DNA of 38,063 nucleotides from Pseudodesulfovibrio sp. (GCA_022712855.1 JAFLJT010000030.1:1-38063); one strand, 5' to 3'; positions 16,048-25,891 are shown, numbered from the stretch's first letter. The notes: generated by a model from the letters alone, not told the origin. A program made the numbers and translations.

Positions 16048-17121
16048 GTGCTACAATTCGCATTGATGGGTTGCGGGCGCATAGCCCAAAGACACGCCGA
16101 CCTCATCGGCTCTGGAAAGGTCGCCGGGGCCGGACTGGCCGCTGTCTGCGACGTAATCGGAGAAAAGGCCGTCCTATTGGGGGAGAAGTATGACGTCCCC
16201 TGGTTCACCGACGCCCACGAAATGATGGAGTCCATGGGAGACAAGGTGGACGTATTAACCATCCTGACCGAAAGCGGACTCCATGCCCGCCACACCATCC
16301 AAATGGCCCGCTACCGCAAGCATATCGTCGTGGAAAAGCCCATGGCCCTGCGTCTGGCTGATGCCGACGAAATGATTCGGGTGTGCGACGCGGCCGGGAT
16401 CAAGCTCTTTGTCATCAAGCAGAACCGATACAACTACCCGGTGCTCAAGCTGCGCGAAGCCATGGAGTCTGGACGATTCGGCAAGATCGTCATGGGCACG
16501 GTCCGGGTTCGCTGGAGCAGGAACCAGGCCTATTACGATCAAGCCGACTGGCGCGGCACCTGGGCTGGTGACGGCGGCGTCTTCTCCAACCAGGCAAGCC
16601 ACCATGTGGATCTGCTGGAATGGATGCTGGGCGAGCCGGTCTCAGTCTTTGCCAAAAGCCGCACGGCCCTGGTGGACATCGAAACCGAAGATACCGGCGT
16701 GGCTATTATCACTTTTGCCAGCGGTGCCATCGGCATCGTTGAAGCGACCAATGCCACGCGACCCAAGGACCTCGAAGGCTCAATCTCCATCCTCGGAGAG
16801 CATGGTACCGTTGAGATTGGCGGATTCGCAGTCAATGAGATGAAGACCTGGAATTTCGAGACCGAGGAACCAGGCGACGAAGAAGTCCTGAGTACCTACA
16901 GGACCAACCCACCGGACGTTTACGGATTCGGCCATCTCTCCTATCTGGAACATGTGGTGGACTGCATCGAAAACAACAGTCCGGCCCTCGTGGATGGTCT
17001 GGAAGGCCGCAAATCACTGGAATTGATCAGCGCCATCTACGAATCCATCGAAACCGGCCAGGAAGTCCGGCTGAAATTTGCACCGAGACTGTGCAGGCTT
17101 GGAGAAGACAATGGCTCGTAA
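16048..17121 (+). CDS. Gfo/Idh/MocA family sugar dehydrogenase (WbpB/GnnA-like)
   Basis: This 357-residue oxidoreductase has the NAD-binding [16 protein letters not shown] and the family motif VVEKPMAL with Glu96-Lys97-Pro98. [36 protein letters not shown] and [17 protein letters not shown] match enzymes that oxidise C-3 of UDP-N-acetyl sugars (WbpB, WlbA, GnnA). It is followed at once by an acetyltransferase and a DegT aminotransferase gene, the partners needed to turn a 3-keto sugar into a 3-acetamido sugar. The start is a GTG at 16048 preceded by GAGGG. The last 11 bases overlap the acetyltransferase gene. Confidence 0.9.
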   Translation: MLQFALMGCGRIAQRHADLIGSGKVAGAGLAAVCDVIGEKAVLLGEKYDVPWFTDAHEMMESMGDKVDVLTILTESGLHARHTIQMARYRKHIVVEKPMALRLADADEMIRVCDAAGIKLFVIKQNRYNYPVLKLREAMESGRFGKIVMGTVRVRWSRNQAYYDQADWRGTWAGDGGVFSNQASHHVDLLEWMLGEPVSVFAKSRTALVDIETEDTGVAIITFASGAIGIVEATNATRPKDLEGSISILGEHGTVEIGGFAVNEMKTWNFETEEPGDEEVLSTYRTNPPDVYGFGHLSYLEHVVDCIENNSPALVDGLEGRKSLELISAIYESIETGQEVRLKFAPRLCRLGEDNGS

Positions 17122-17731
17122 TATTGCCTCGACCGCCGTCATCCATCCGGGTGTCCGCTTCGAAGGTGATGTCGCGATCGAAGACTGGTGCGTCATCGGC
17201 GCACTGCCTGCCGAGACGGATGAACCGCGCCCCGAGACCGTCATCGGCGACGGGGCTGTCATCCGTTCCCATACCATCATCTATGCGGGAACGAGCATTG
17301 GCAAAAACTTTCATTCGGGCAACAAGGCCAATATCCGGGAATACAATATCATCGGCGATGATGTCAGCATCGGTACCCACGCTGTTGTTGAACACCATGT
17401 GACCATGGGCAACGGCGTCCGACTGCACAGCCTGGCCTTTGTCCCCGAGTATTGCGTGCTGGAAGACGGCGCGTGGGTCGGCCCCAATGCCGTGCTCACC
17501 AATTCAAGGTACCCTCTGTCGCCCGAGGCCAAGACCACCCCCATGCCTGTCCGGCTAGGCAAGGGAGCCATTGTCGGGGCCAATGCAACGATTCTTCCCG
17601 GCGTAACCATAGGGGCGAACAGCCTTGTCGGTGCAGGTAGCGTTGTCACCAAAGATGTCGCGGATGACGCCGTTGTTGCGGGCAATCCAGCCAAATACCT
17701 TCGCAGCAAGGACGATCTTCCTTATGAGTAA
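17111..17731 (+). CDS. Left-handed beta-helix N-acetyltransferase (WbpD-like)
   Basis: The 206-residue protein has many hexapeptide repeats ([57 protein letters not shown]) and ends [12 protein letters not shown]. This is the standard fold of nucleotide-sugar N-acetyltransferases such as WbpD, which acetylates the 3-amino group of a UDP-2,3-diamino sugar using acetyl-CoA. The start at 17111 has GGAGAAGACA before it and lies within the last codons of the dehydrogenase gene. Its end overlaps the aminotransferase gene by eight bases. The three overlapping genes look like one enzymatic module. Confidence 0.92.
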   Translation: MARNIASTAVIHPGVRFEGDVAIEDWCVIGALPAETDEPRPETVIGDGAVIRSHTIIYAGTSIGKNFHSGNKANIREYNIIGDDVSIGTHAVVEHHVTMGNGVRLHSLAFVPEYCVLEDGAWVGPNAVLTNSRYPLSPEAKTTPMPVRLGKGAIVGANATILPGVTIGANSLVGAGSVVTKDVADDAVVAGNPAKYLRSKDDLPYE

Positions 17732-18854
17732 CGTGAAGATTCCGTTCATGGATCTTTCGGCCCAATATGCGGCCATCGAGCCGGAAATAACCTCTGTCAT
17801 GGCCGAAGTCATCGCAGCCAATGCCTATATCCGAGGACCGTTTGTCGAGCAATTCGAAGAAGACTTTGCCGCGTACAGCCACACGAATCACTGCATTGGA
17901 GTGGCCAACGGCACGGACGCACTGTTTCTAGCTCTCAAGGCTATGGGCATCGGGCCAGACCATGAGGTTCTGGTCCCGGCCATGACCTTTGTGGCAACGT
18001 CCGAGGCCGTCACCATGGCCGGAGCCACACCTGTGTTCGTGGATATCGATCCCGTTACCTTCACTCTTGACCCGGACGCAATGGCAAAGAAAATTTCACC
18101 ACGGACCAAAGCTGTCATCCCAGTCCACCTGTACGGGCATCCGGCAGACATGAAAAGCATCCGGAAACTGGCCGACCACTACAATCTCAAAATCATCCAG
18201 GACGGGGCTCAGGCCCATGGCGCGACCATCGGCGACACGCCCATTGCAACATTCGGTGACTGTACATGTTTCAGTTTTTATCCCGGAAAGAACCTCGGAG
18301 CCTACGGCGACGCTGGCGGTGTTGTCACCAATGACGAGACTCTGGCCCAACAGATCAGGATGCTCGCCAACCACGGTCGCAAATCAAAGTATGACCATGA
18401 ATTCGAGGGCGTCAATTCCCGCATGGATGGACTGCAGGGCGGCGTGCTTTCGGTCAAGCTCAAGTACCTTGATACGTGGACCGACCTGCGCCGCACCTGG
18501 GCCGGAATGTACGATAATGCGCTCAAGGACCTCGACGGCGTAGCCACTCCGACAATGAGCAATGGCATCGGCCACGCCTACCATCTGTATGTCATTCTGG
18601 CCGAAGACCGCGACGCACTGCGAGAATATCTGGCGGATCGCGGCATCGCCACCGGTGTACATTATCCCATCGCACTGCCGTTCCTGGAAGCCTACACTCG
18701 AATGGGACACGGACACGAAGACTTTCCCAACGCGTTCACCGTTCAGAATCACGCCCTGTCACTGCCAATTTTCCCAGAACTCGGCGAAGAGCGAACACTC
18801 CTCGTCGCCCGAGCTGTCACGGATTTCTATGCTTCAAGGAGTGGCAATGCATAA
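17724..18854 (+). CDS. DegT/DnrJ/EryC1 family sugar aminotransferase (WbpE/GnnB-like)
   Basis: The 376-residue enzyme starts [18 protein letters not shown], which is typical of WbpE/FdtB-type aminotransferases. It carries [25 protein letters not shown] with Asp160, [18 protein letters not shown] with the Schiff-base Lys189, and HLYVI. It would transfer an amino group from glutamate to the 3-keto sugar made by the Gfo/Idh/MocA enzyme upstream, in the cytoplasm. The start at 17724 is preceded by AAGGA and lies inside the acetyltransferase gene. The stop lies inside the next gene (eight-base overlap), so translation is coupled through four genes. Confidence 0.94.
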   Translation: MSNVKIPFMDLSAQYAAIEPEITSVMAEVIAANAYIRGPFVEQFEEDFAAYSHTNHCIGVANGTDALFLALKAMGIGPDHEVLVPAMTFVATSEAVTMAGATPVFVDIDPVTFTLDPDAMAKKISPRTKAVIPVHLYGHPADMKSIRKLADHYNLKIIQDGAQAHGATIGDTPIATFGDCTCFSFYPGKNLGAYGDAGGVVTNDETLAQQIRMLANHGRKSKYDHEFEGVNSRMDGLQGGVLSVKLKYLDTWTDLRRTWAGMYDNALKDLDGVATPTMSNGIGHAYHLYVILAEDRDALREYLADRGIATGVHYPIALPFLEAYTRMGHGHEDFPNAFTVQNHALSLPIFPELGEERTLLVARAVTDFYASRSGNA

Positions 18855-20433
18855 GAAGAAACTCCTGTTTTTCCGTTGGCGATACTCGGACCTGTGCGCC
18901 GACTTCGTTCTCAAGAACAAGCTGCTCACCGAGCAGTGCCTTGAGCCTTTTTTCGATGTGGTTTCCACGTCCGAGGATTGTGACTACTCCGAGATGGTGG
19001 ATCTGCACGAACCCGATCTGGTCATGTTCGAAAGCGGCAGCGGCACGCTCCCGTTCTGGCGTCCCAAAATCACTAACACCCGGGCGCATCCCGAAATCCC
19101 TCGCATCGGATTTCTCGAATCAGACCCGCACAGTGGTTCACGGTCCGTGTTCATGGCCGATATGGACCGTCTGGGCATCGACATGTTCTTTTCGCGAATG
19201 AACCCCATGGGTGAATATTTCCCGGAAATCGCCGACAGGCTTTTCCTTTTCCCCTGGCACGCCGATGTCAGTGTCTGCAAAGATTGGGGATTGGGAAAAA
19301 ACATCGTGCTGAACCTGACTGGGGCATGCAGTCCGCCATATCCGTGGCGTATGAAAATGTTCCCGGTTCTCTCGGAATCGTTCCCCGCACTGCGTTCCGT
19401 GCACGGCGGCTACCTGCGCTCGCAGGCCACGACCATGCAATGGGGCGAAGGCTATTCCAGGCAACTCAATGCCTCAAATTTTTCGGCCACCGACGGCACG
19501 GGCTGGCGACTGCTGGTCAAGAAGCATCTTGAAATCACGGCCAGCCGCTGCTGCCTTGTGGCAGAGGACACGCCCATTCTGGCCGCAGCCGGTTTCCGGG
19601 ATATGGAAAACTGTGTTCTGGGCGACGACCGTGATGTCCCGGACAAGATGAACGAACTGCTGACCGACCCTGAGCGTCTGGAGCAGATCACCACTGCCGG
19701 ATATGATCTGGTGCATCGCCGTCACCTGGCCGAACATCGTCCCCAGCTTCGCCAATGGCTCGATCTGGTGACCGAGCACGGCATGGGCGCAGACCTCGTG
19801 CAAGACGGCCCATTTGGCGACGTGACGCTCGCGGAGGGGAACAAAAAAGCCACGCCCCACCTTAAAAATTTCTGCGAGGATCGACTCTACCTTGGCCGGG
19901 GACGGGAGGCTCTGCGGGCTGGAGAACATCACTCGGCAGCCATCATGTTCACCAAGATGCTGGACATGGCGTGGCACATGGCCGAAGGCAACCTCGGCAT
20001 GGCCCAATGCGACCTGCTGGCAGGCAGGCCGGATCTGGCTCAGGACCGACTGCGCATCACGCTCAAATGGTGCATGAAACAGTACAAATGTCACGCCCCC
20101 AACCCCGTGGAATGGGGATGGTACATCGTGACGATGCTCTGCCATGGAAAAAGGGTAAAGGCTGCCCACATGGCCGATCAATTCGGACCGGGCAAGGCAA
20201 CGGAACTCAAGCACAAAGATTACGCCTATGCGCGCATTCTGGTCCGCGTTCTGGCCGGGGAACCTGTGCCGGACGAGCCTGTGGTCAATGATCAGATTCC
20301 CTGCATCCATGCGTCAGTTTACAAGACACTTCCCGCTTTTCTCGATGCGGCGGCGCAGATGCTCAATGCCTGCAAACGCCCCAGTGAAGCCGATACAATT
20401 CGACACGCCCTCAAAACGGCAAACCGCTCGTAG
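18847..20433 (+). CDS. CgeB-like glycosyltransferase with C-terminal helical (TPR-like) extension
   Basis: The 528-residue protein has no clear match at its start ([18 protein letters not shown]). Residues about 210-300 look like the C-terminal half of CgeB-type glycosyltransferases: VAEDTPILAAAGFRDMENCVLGDDRDVPDKM, then LLTDPERLEQITTAGYDLVHRRHLAEHR. The last 180 residues contain alternating helical segments (EALRAGEHHSAAIMFTKML, GNLGMAQCDLLAGRPDLAQD) that read like tetratricopeptide repeats. Such repeats would support binding to a protein acceptor. AAGGAG precedes the ATG at 18847. It overlaps the aminotransferase gene by eight bases and is followed 11 bases later by a formyltransferase gene. 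Sugar specificity is unknown. Confidence 0.7.
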   Translation: MHKKKLLFFRWRYSDLCADFVLKNKLLTEQCLEPFFDVVSTSEDCDYSEMVDLHEPDLVMFESGSGTLPFWRPKITNTRAHPEIPRIGFLESDPHSGSRSVFMADMDRLGIDMFFSRMNPMGEYFPEIADRLFLFPWHADVSVCKDWGLGKNIVLNLTGACSPPYPWRMKMFPVLSESFPALRSVHGGYLRSQATTMQWGEGYSRQLNASNFSATDGTGWRLLVKKHLEITASRCCLVAEDTPILAAAGFRDMENCVLGDDRDVPDKMNELLTDPERLEQITTAGYDLVHRRHLAEHRPQLRQWLDLVTEHGMGADLVQDGPFGDVTLAEGNKKATPHLKNFCEDRLYLGRGREALRAGEHHSAAIMFTKMLDMAWHMAEGNLGMAQCDLLAGRPDLAQDRLRITLKWCMKQYKCHAPNPVEWGWYIVTMLCHGKRVKAAHMADQFGPGKATELKHKDYAYARILVRVLAGEPVPDEPVVNDQIPCIHASVYKTLPAFLDAAAQMLNACKRPSEADTIRHALKTANRS

Positions 20434-20444
20434 TGGAGGAAACA

Positions 20445-21125
20445 ATGTCAGTGAAATCCATAGGCCTCATCACATATCAGGCCCCCCACCTGAAGACGGA
20501 GCAGATATTGCTCCCCCTTATGCAGCGGGGCTACAGGCCGACAATTTATGCCCTCCCCTTCCTCCAAAGGAAGCCCAGAGAGCCTCTCTTTCACCACCGT
20601 CCAGACCACAACGACTCGGTCCACACGAAAGTTCTGGCCCAAAAGCACGGCCTCAAATACATGGCCTGCGAAGCAACTGACATCGACAACGATTGTGACG
20701 TCTACCTGATCATGGGTGCGTCCATCCTTTCTGACGAGGTCGTCTCAGGCAAATTCATTCTCAATTCCCATTCCGGCATCATCCCGCACTGTCGTGGCCT
20801 TGATGCTTTCAAATGGGCGATCCTCTACAAACGCACGCTCGGCGTCACGCTGCACCGCATCGACAAAACCGTCGACTTCGGCAAGATTTATTCCGTGGTT
20901 CCCACCCCGGTATACAAGGGCGACACCATCGAAACCCTTGCCCGGCGACATTACGAAAACGAAAACAACACGTTGCTCGAATTCGAACGCCATCTGGAAA
21001 CCCCGGTCAACACATATGACCACCTTGAAATACATGAACCCACACGGCGTATGAAACGGGAAATCGAGCAGGAGATGCTCGATTCGTTTGATGCCTATGT
21101 GGATATATTCAAGAATACAAAGTAG
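20445..21125 (+). CDS. Formyltransferase family protein (single domain)
   Basis: The 226-residue protein has the complete catalytic triad of the folate-dependent formyltransferases: FILNSHSGIIP gives Asn107 and His109, and HRIDKTVDFGKIY gives Asp144. No C-terminal Fmt domain is present, so it is closer in size to purN-like or small sugar N-formyltransferases. It would formylate an amino group using 10-formyl-tetrahydrofolate. With two aminotransferases in the locus, an amino sugar is the natural guess. The GGAGG eleven bases before the ATG at 20445 overlaps the upstream stop. It contrasts with the two-domain formyltransferase at 6732, whose triad lacks the Asn. Confidence 0.85.
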   Translation: MSVKSIGLITYQAPHLKTEQILLPLMQRGYRPTIYALPFLQRKPREPLFHHRPDHNDSVHTKVLAQKHGLKYMACEATDIDNDCDVYLIMGASILSDEVVSGKFILNSHSGIIPHCRGLDAFKWAILYKRTLGVTLHRIDKTVDFGKIYSVVPTPVYKGDTIETLARRHYENENNTLLEFERHLETPVNTYDHLEIHEPTRRMKREIEQEMLDSFDAYVDIFKNTK

Positions 21126-21170
21126 TACCCAAGCCACTGATCGTAGCAACACCAATCGCAGGAGAAATCA

Positions 21171-21830
21171 ATGACCATGAACCCCTTACAAGAACTCGGC
21201 GAAAAACACGGCCCCACAAAACGATTCCATGATTACCTTAAATGGTACTGGATGCACTTCAGGGACATCCGTGAAGAGGTGAAGAGCGTGCTGGAGATCG
21301 GCGTGGACAAGGGAACATCCCTGACTATGTGGCGCGACTTTTTCCCCAATGCCGAAATCCACGGACTGGATCTCAACCCCGACTGCAAACAATATGAAGG
21401 CGAACGCATCCATATCCACATCGGTGACCAGGGCGACAAATCCGTCCTTGAAGCAGTGCAGAAGGCGGGCGGGCCATTTGACATCATCGTTGATGACGGC
21501 AGCCATTTCCCCGAACACCAGCTCATCGATTTCCGCTTCTTCATCAAGCAGCTGGCACCGGGCGGCATCTATGTTGTCGAGGATATCGGCGTGGGACGCG
21601 GCCATGACAGAAGGTGGCTCAACGATTCCATGAAAGGATTGGTGGATCACATCAATTACTGGGACTATGACATCGAAAGCGAAGGTTGGCTGGAGATGGG
21701 CCGCTTCCCCGAGCACGCATGCTGGCTGGACAAAAACATTGTTGGTGTGTCGTTTTACCGCTTCATCACCTTCATCATGACCGGCGACAATCCCGGCGCG
21801 AATCCCTTCCTGCGAGTGCGAGAGAAGTAG
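21171..21830 (+). CDS. Class I SAM-dependent methyltransferase (sugar O-methyltransferase-like)
   Basis: The 219-residue protein starts with LGEKHGPTKRFHDYLKWY. Its SAM-binding motif is LEIGVDKGTS (41-50), followed by IHGLDLNP, HIGDQGD and FDIIVDDGSHFPEHQ, where the DDGSH box (108-112) binds metal or substrate in related macrolide-sugar O-methyltransferases. APGGIYVVEDIG follows. This set resembles the MycE/macrocin O-methyltransferase-like group and the many related proteins in polysaccharide loci. The acceptor is unknown. GGAGAAATCA precedes the ATG at 21171; a second ATG lies two codons on. It ends the plus operon and faces asnB, with a hairpin between them. Confidence 0.85.
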   Translation: MTMNPLQELGEKHGPTKRFHDYLKWYWMHFRDIREEVKSVLEIGVDKGTSLTMWRDFFPNAEIHGLDLNPDCKQYEGERIHIHIGDQGDKSVLEAVQKAGGPFDIIVDDGSHFPEHQLIDFRFFIKQLAPGGIYVVEDIGVGRGHDRRWLNDSMKGLVDHINYWDYDIESEGWLEMGRFPEHACWLDKNIVGVSFYRFITFIMTGDNPGANPFLRVREK

Positions 21831-21854
21831 CGACTACTGCACAATTTCGCGGCC

Positions 21855-21886
21855 TAGGGTGTGTGGACGATTGTCGACACGCCCTA
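21855..21886. terminator. Hairpin between convergent genes (possible two-way terminator)
   Basis: TAGGGTGTGTGGAC at 21855-21868 pairs with GTCGACACGCCCTA at 21873-21886 around a GATT loop, with one G-U pair and one mismatch. It lies in the 53-base gap between the convergent methyltransferase and asnB genes, and its right arm includes the asnB stop codon. No T-run follows on either strand, so the terminator role is plausible but not shown. Confidence 0.5.
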
Positions 21887-23728
21887 ACGCCGCCCTTTGA
21901 GCATGGCCTGCTCCCAGAAATAGGGGAGCATGGCCGTCCATGCAGCCTCGCCCTGCGCATAGGTGGCATCCGCGTTCTCGATGACACCCATCAAGCGGGT
22001 GCGCGCCAGTTCCTGATTGACCAGATCACTCTGTGCGAATGCGGTGGAGTGCATCTCGTCGAGGAAAAATTCCTTAAGCGGTCCCTGCATCCAATCCACG
22101 ATGGGAGAATTAAAACCGATCTTAGCACGTCTCCAGATGATGTCAGCCGGTACGATGCCGGAAAGCCCCTCACGAACCACGGCCTTGGTATACCCGCCGC
22201 GCACTTTATCGTCCCAGGCCATGGAAAAGGCCAAACTCACGATACGATGGTCCATGAACGGCATCCGTATCTCCACGCCATTAGCCATGGAATACCTATC
22301 AAAATTCCTGAGCAACGTGGGCAAAATCGTCTCGTGCGTGGACACATAGAGCACCTTGGTCAGGTGATCCAGTTCCTGCCAACGCGGATGATCGCTGTCC
22401 CGACACACCACACCACCACGTCCGGTCAGGGTATTGACCAAGCGGTCACGATGAAAGTCGGCTACGAATTTCCAGCGCGGCGGCATGGGAAACTGCGTTG
22501 ATTTGGGCCTGCCATTGTAGAAGGCGTCAACCACGCCCCTTGCGGCCCGGTAATTCAATCCCGCATCAGCCAGAGCTTCCTTGGCATTGAACAGATACCC
22601 CCCAAAACATTCGTCCGCACCGTGTCCGTCCAGACTGACCTTGATGCCGCCCTCCCGGATGGCTCCGTAGGTGAGCATGAGTGGGATGGGAGATGTGAGG
22701 TGCATCTCCTCGAACAGATGCAAATGCTCATAGAAATTTGAGAGGCCAGCAGTCGGGTCAACGACCATGGTGGTCAGCGGGATATCGAGATGCTCGGCCA
22801 CACGGCGCGCATAGCGGGTCTCGTCCAAGGGCGTGCCTGGAAACCCGGCGTTGAACGCATGCTGAAAATCATGGCTGGCACGACTGGCCGGTGAATGCTC
22901 GGCAATCTGCGCCACCGAGCAGATGACTGCGCTGGAATCCAATCCACCGCTGAGCGCACTGCCAATGGGCACATCGCTACGCATGCGGATTCGGCAGGCA
23001 TCAAGAAACGTCTCGCGAAAAAGTTCGGCTCGCTCCTCATGGGTATCCGGCACCTCCACCAGATTATCCAGCGTGTGCCACCAGCGCTTAAGCTTCAGGT
23101 CGTTGTCACGGAATATGCCCAAGTGACCTGCCGGAAAGCGCGATATGCCCTGAATCAGACATTCGTCAGTGGATTCGTAATGCATGATGCGCTTGCTGGA
23201 CCGAGTCAATTCTGGATGCGGCATAACCGTGTCCAGAAGCGGCATAAGCGATTTCATCTCCGAGGCAAAGGCGAAGCCGTGCCGGGTACGGGCATAGAAC
23301 AACGGCTTTTTGCCGAACCTATCACGGGCCAGAAACAGGTTGCGCTCAGTTTCATCCCATATGGCCAGAGCCCACATGCCATTAAAACGGTTGAGGCAAT
23401 CCGCTCCCCACTGGGCATAGGCGGCCAGCAGAACCTCGGTGTCCGAGTCGCTGACAAAGGTTGCACCAAGAGATTCAAGCTCAGCCCGGATCTCTACGAA
23501 ATTATATATCTCGCCGTTGTACACGATGCGGTAACGGCCGTCCGCGTAAGCCATGGGCTGATCGCCCTGCTCGGACAGATCGAGAATGGAGAGTCGACGG
23601 TGAGCCAGAGTGACGCCCACGCCTGACCACAAGCCCGCACCATCCGGGCCTCGATGGGCCAGGAGATCACGGCAGGCTTCCGCTTCTGCCCGGTCAATAT
23701 TACCGACTACGCCAAAAATCCCACACAT
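21884..23728 (-). CDS. asnB: Glutamine-dependent asparagine synthetase family amidotransferase
   Basis: The 614-residue protein starts MCGIFGVVGN, so Cys2 becomes the N-terminal nucleophile of the glutaminase domain. RGPDG (26-30), NGEIYN (71-76) and SDSDTE (93-98) complete the glutamine-binding site. The synthetase domain has the ATP PP-loop SALSGGLDSSAV (258-268) and ends in the region MEIRMPFMDHRIVSLA-like (here VEIRMPFMDHR). All catalytic residues look intact. It makes asparagine from aspartate, or in polysaccharide loci may amidate a sugar carboxylate; the sequence does not decide. The ATG at 23728 was chosen because Cys must follow Met; GGGTGG lies just upstream. It stands alone on the minus strand between two plus-strand operons. 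Confidence 0.9.
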   Translation of the reverse strand: MCGIFGVVGNIDRAEAEACRDLLAHRGPDGAGLWSGVGVTLAHRRLSILDLSEQGDQPMAYADGRYRIVYNGEIYNFVEIRAELESLGATFVSDSDTEVLLAAYAQWGADCLNRFNGMWALAIWDETERNLFLARDRFGKKPLFYARTRHGFAFASEMKSLMPLLDTVMPHPELTRSSKRIMHYESTDECLIQGISRFPAGHLGIFRDNDLKLKRWWHTLDNLVEVPDTHEERAELFRETFLDACRIRMRSDVPIGSALSGGLDSSAVICSVAQIAEHSPASRASHDFQHAFNAGFPGTPLDETRYARRVAEHLDIPLTTMVVDPTAGLSNFYEHLHLFEEMHLTSPIPLMLTYGAIREGGIKVSLDGHGADECFGGYLFNAKEALADAGLNYRAARGVVDAFYNGRPKSTQFPMPPRWKFVADFHRDRLVNTLTGRGGVVCRDSDHPRWQELDHLTKVLYVSTHETILPTLLRNFDRYSMANGVEIRMPFMDHRIVSLAFSMAWDDKVRGGYTKAVVREGLSGIVPADIIWRRAKIGFNSPIVDWMQGPLKEFFLDEMHSTAFAQSDLVNQELARTRLMGVIENADATYAQGEAAWTAMLPYFWEQAMLKGRR

Positions 23729-23951
23729 AAACCACCCTACTGCAAAATATGGGCATTTGGAAAACATTTCCGACCGCAACCACGCGGGAACACGCGAGGA
23801 ATTGACATGAACATACGCCCCGCGTACTCATTTTTCATACATGGGCCAAAAAAAATTCATTCACTCCATAAACAATTTTCCACGGGAGACCGATACTGTT
23901 ATTAATGGCCTCTGTCAGTATTGCACAAACATCAATATCGGTTAAACTCCA

Positions 23952-25061
23952 ATGAGCTACACCTACGTCAAAGTCAGCACTCTGTCGCCACTCTATCTGG
24001 ACGACTTCTACGACCGCCATCCCGGCCTGGATGAGCAGGGGTACGCTGCGCAGTACGACGCGCTCATGGAGGATTCCCACGTCTGGGCGGACCATATCTC
24101 CCGCCACCTGAACGATTGTGGCGCAAGTGCCCATGAAATCATCTACAGTGCCGAACCGCTCCAACGGGCATGGGCGCGAGAACATGGCGTCAATGCTGAG
24201 GGCAAGGCACTGCTTGTGGAGCAACTCAAGACCCTCAAGCCGGATGTCGTTTTCCTGCATACCAGCTATCCCCTCTACGAGGAACTGGTGCCTATGGTGC
24301 GCGATCAGGTGCCCGGCGTAAAGCTGATCCAGGGCTGGGTCTGTGTCGGTTTTGGCGCGAAACATTACCCCCTGTTCCGATCCATGGATTTTGTGACCAC
24401 CTGCGAGACCGGTATTCATCAGCACCTGCTTGATGCCGGGGCCAGGGCCTTCCACATTATGCACGGATTCGAGCACTCATTACTCACCCGCTTAACGAAA
24501 ACCGGGCAACCCAGGCAGGACGTATTTTTCGCAGGCTCCCTGGTCATGTCCGACGAATACCATTTGAAACGAGCAAAACTCCTCGCGTCTCTGATTGATA
24601 TGAACGTGAATTTCGACCTCCATTCCAAACCCGTGGAAGTAAAAAGCACTGTGGCGGACTCCCTGCGAGAACGCATGCAGCCGCCCGTCTACGGTATTGC
24701 CATGTTCAAGGCACTGGCCAACGCGCGCATCGCCTTCAACATGCATATCGACATGACCAGCAGCGCGGCCAATATTCGCATGTTCGAGGCCACGGGCGTG
24801 GGCGCGTGTTTGCTGACCGACCGTCAGCCTGGCCTTGACCTGTTGTTTGAGGAAGACCGCGAAATCGTGGCCTATTCCTCACCCGAAGAATGCGCCGAAA
24901 AAGTGCGCTGGCTCCTCGACCACCCGGATGAGCGCCGGGCCATCGCCGTTGCCGGACAAAAACGGACCCTGACCGACCATCGGCTGGAAGAGAGGGTCGG
25001 CCAGTTGCACAAGATCGTACTCAAAGAATTGGACCGAGCTTCGAACTGGAGGAGCGTGTGA
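23952..25061 (+). CDS. CgeB-like glycosyltransferase
   Basis: The 369-residue protein has an N-terminal half with LKPDVVFLHTSYPLYEELV and a C-terminal half typical of CgeB-type GT-B enzymes: RQDVFFAGSLVM, RIAFNMHIDMTSSAANIRMFEATGVGACLL and EEDREIVAYSSPEECAEKVRWLL, then DHPDERRAIAVAGQKRTL. The R-x-F-E motif (NIRMFEA) is the nucleotide-sugar contact of this family. It transfers an unknown sugar in the cytoplasm. It begins 223 bases from the divergent asnB. Its last four bases overlap the GTG start of the FkbM gene (GTGA at 25058), so the two are translationally coupled. Confidence 0.85.
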   Translation: MSYTYVKVSTLSPLYLDDFYDRHPGLDEQGYAAQYDALMEDSHVWADHISRHLNDCGASAHEIIYSAEPLQRAWAREHGVNAEGKALLVEQLKTLKPDVVFLHTSYPLYEELVPMVRDQVPGVKLIQGWVCVGFGAKHYPLFRSMDFVTTCETGIHQHLLDAGARAFHIMHGFEHSLLTRLTKTGQPRQDVFFAGSLVMSDEYHLKRAKLLASLIDMNVNFDLHSKPVEVKSTVADSLRERMQPPVYGIAMFKALANARIAFNMHIDMTSSAANIRMFEATGVGACLLTDRQPGLDLLFEEDREIVAYSSPEECAEKVRWLLDHPDERRAIAVAGQKRTLTDHRLEERVGQLHKIVLKELDRASNWRSV

Positions 25062-25888
25062 GCGGACTGACGGGCTGGGCCCGCGCCATCTGTGGCATTC
25101 CCCGTTACTGGAAGCGCAGCCACGACACGCAGTACGTACGTCTGGCCATTATGCGCGAGACCACACCACGCTTCACACCCGGATCATATGACTTTCCCTT
25201 TGGCCGCGTGGACTATGCGGACTCAGCATCCTTCGAAGCGCAGTACTTTTCCATCTTCACCAAGGAAGAATATGCATTCGAGACAGACTCGGCCACTCCC
25301 GTCATTCTCGATTGTGGCGGCAACATCGGCCTTTCTTCACTCTGGTTCAAACAAAGGTATCCGGCAGCAAACATCACCGTATTCGAGCCAGGGCCAGACC
25401 TGTTTTCCATACTCAAGACCAACCTCGACCGCTTCGGGTTTGACGATATCCACGCAGAACAGACGGCTGTCTGGAACGAAGACACGACCCTGTACCTTGG
25501 CAACGATGCGGCGGACGGCGGATTTGTCTCCGAAGGTGAACGACAGGGAAGCCGTGCTATCAAAGCGATCAGGCTGGCTGAGCGCATCAATGGGCCGGTG
25601 GATCTGCTCAAACTCGATATCGAGGGTGCTGAATATGACGTCATGCGCGATCTGGCACAGACAGGGAAGCTCAACCACATCCGGGCCATTGCCGGAGAAC
25701 TGCACGCCGGGTCGGATGACACCGGCAATGTCGGTGAGCTTCTGTCCACTCTGCATGACCACGGGTTCAAGACGACCTTGTCCTATGCGCGCCCCGCACC
25801 CGCCTTGTTCTGCCGGACCGAGGCCACTCCGTTCCCGTGCTTGCGCGACGGGAAGTACCTTGCCATTTTCTACGCCTGGAAAGCATAA
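25058..25888 (+). CDS. FkbM family methyltransferase
   Basis: The 276-residue protein shows PVILDCGGNIGLSSLWF, the SAM-binding motif I of FkbM enzymes, then ITVFEPGPDLFSILKTNL and VDLLKLDIEGAEYDVM, the family's most conserved motif. FkbM enzymes O-methylate sugars or polyketides in glycan and antibiotic clusters. The start is a GTG overlapping the previous stop as GTGA, with GGAGGAGC just upstream. The next gene starts three bases after its stop. It would cap or decorate a sugar laid down by one of the flanking glycosyltransferases; the acceptor is unknown. Confidence 0.92.
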   Translation: MSGLTGWARAICGIPRYWKRSHDTQYVRLAIMRETTPRFTPGSYDFPFGRVDYADSASFEAQYFSIFTKEEYAFETDSATPVILDCGGNIGLSSLWFKQRYPAANITVFEPGPDLFSILKTNLDRFGFDDIHAEQTAVWNEDTTLYLGNDAADGGFVSEGERQGSRAIKAIRLAERINGPVDLLKLDIEGAEYDVMRDLAQTGKLNHIRAIAGELHAGSDDTGNVGELLSTLHDHGFKTTLSYARPAPALFCRTEATPFPCLRDGKYLAIFYAWKA

Positions 25889-25891
25889 TTC

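Noticed and set aside
21855-21886. Calling the hairpin a certain intrinsic terminator
   Set aside because: There is no T-tract on either strand, so it is listed only as a possible terminator.
23802-23830. TTGACA with TACTCA 17 bases on, before the CgeB-like gene
   Set aside because: The -35 is perfect but the -10 matches consensus poorly, so I did not list it as a promoter.
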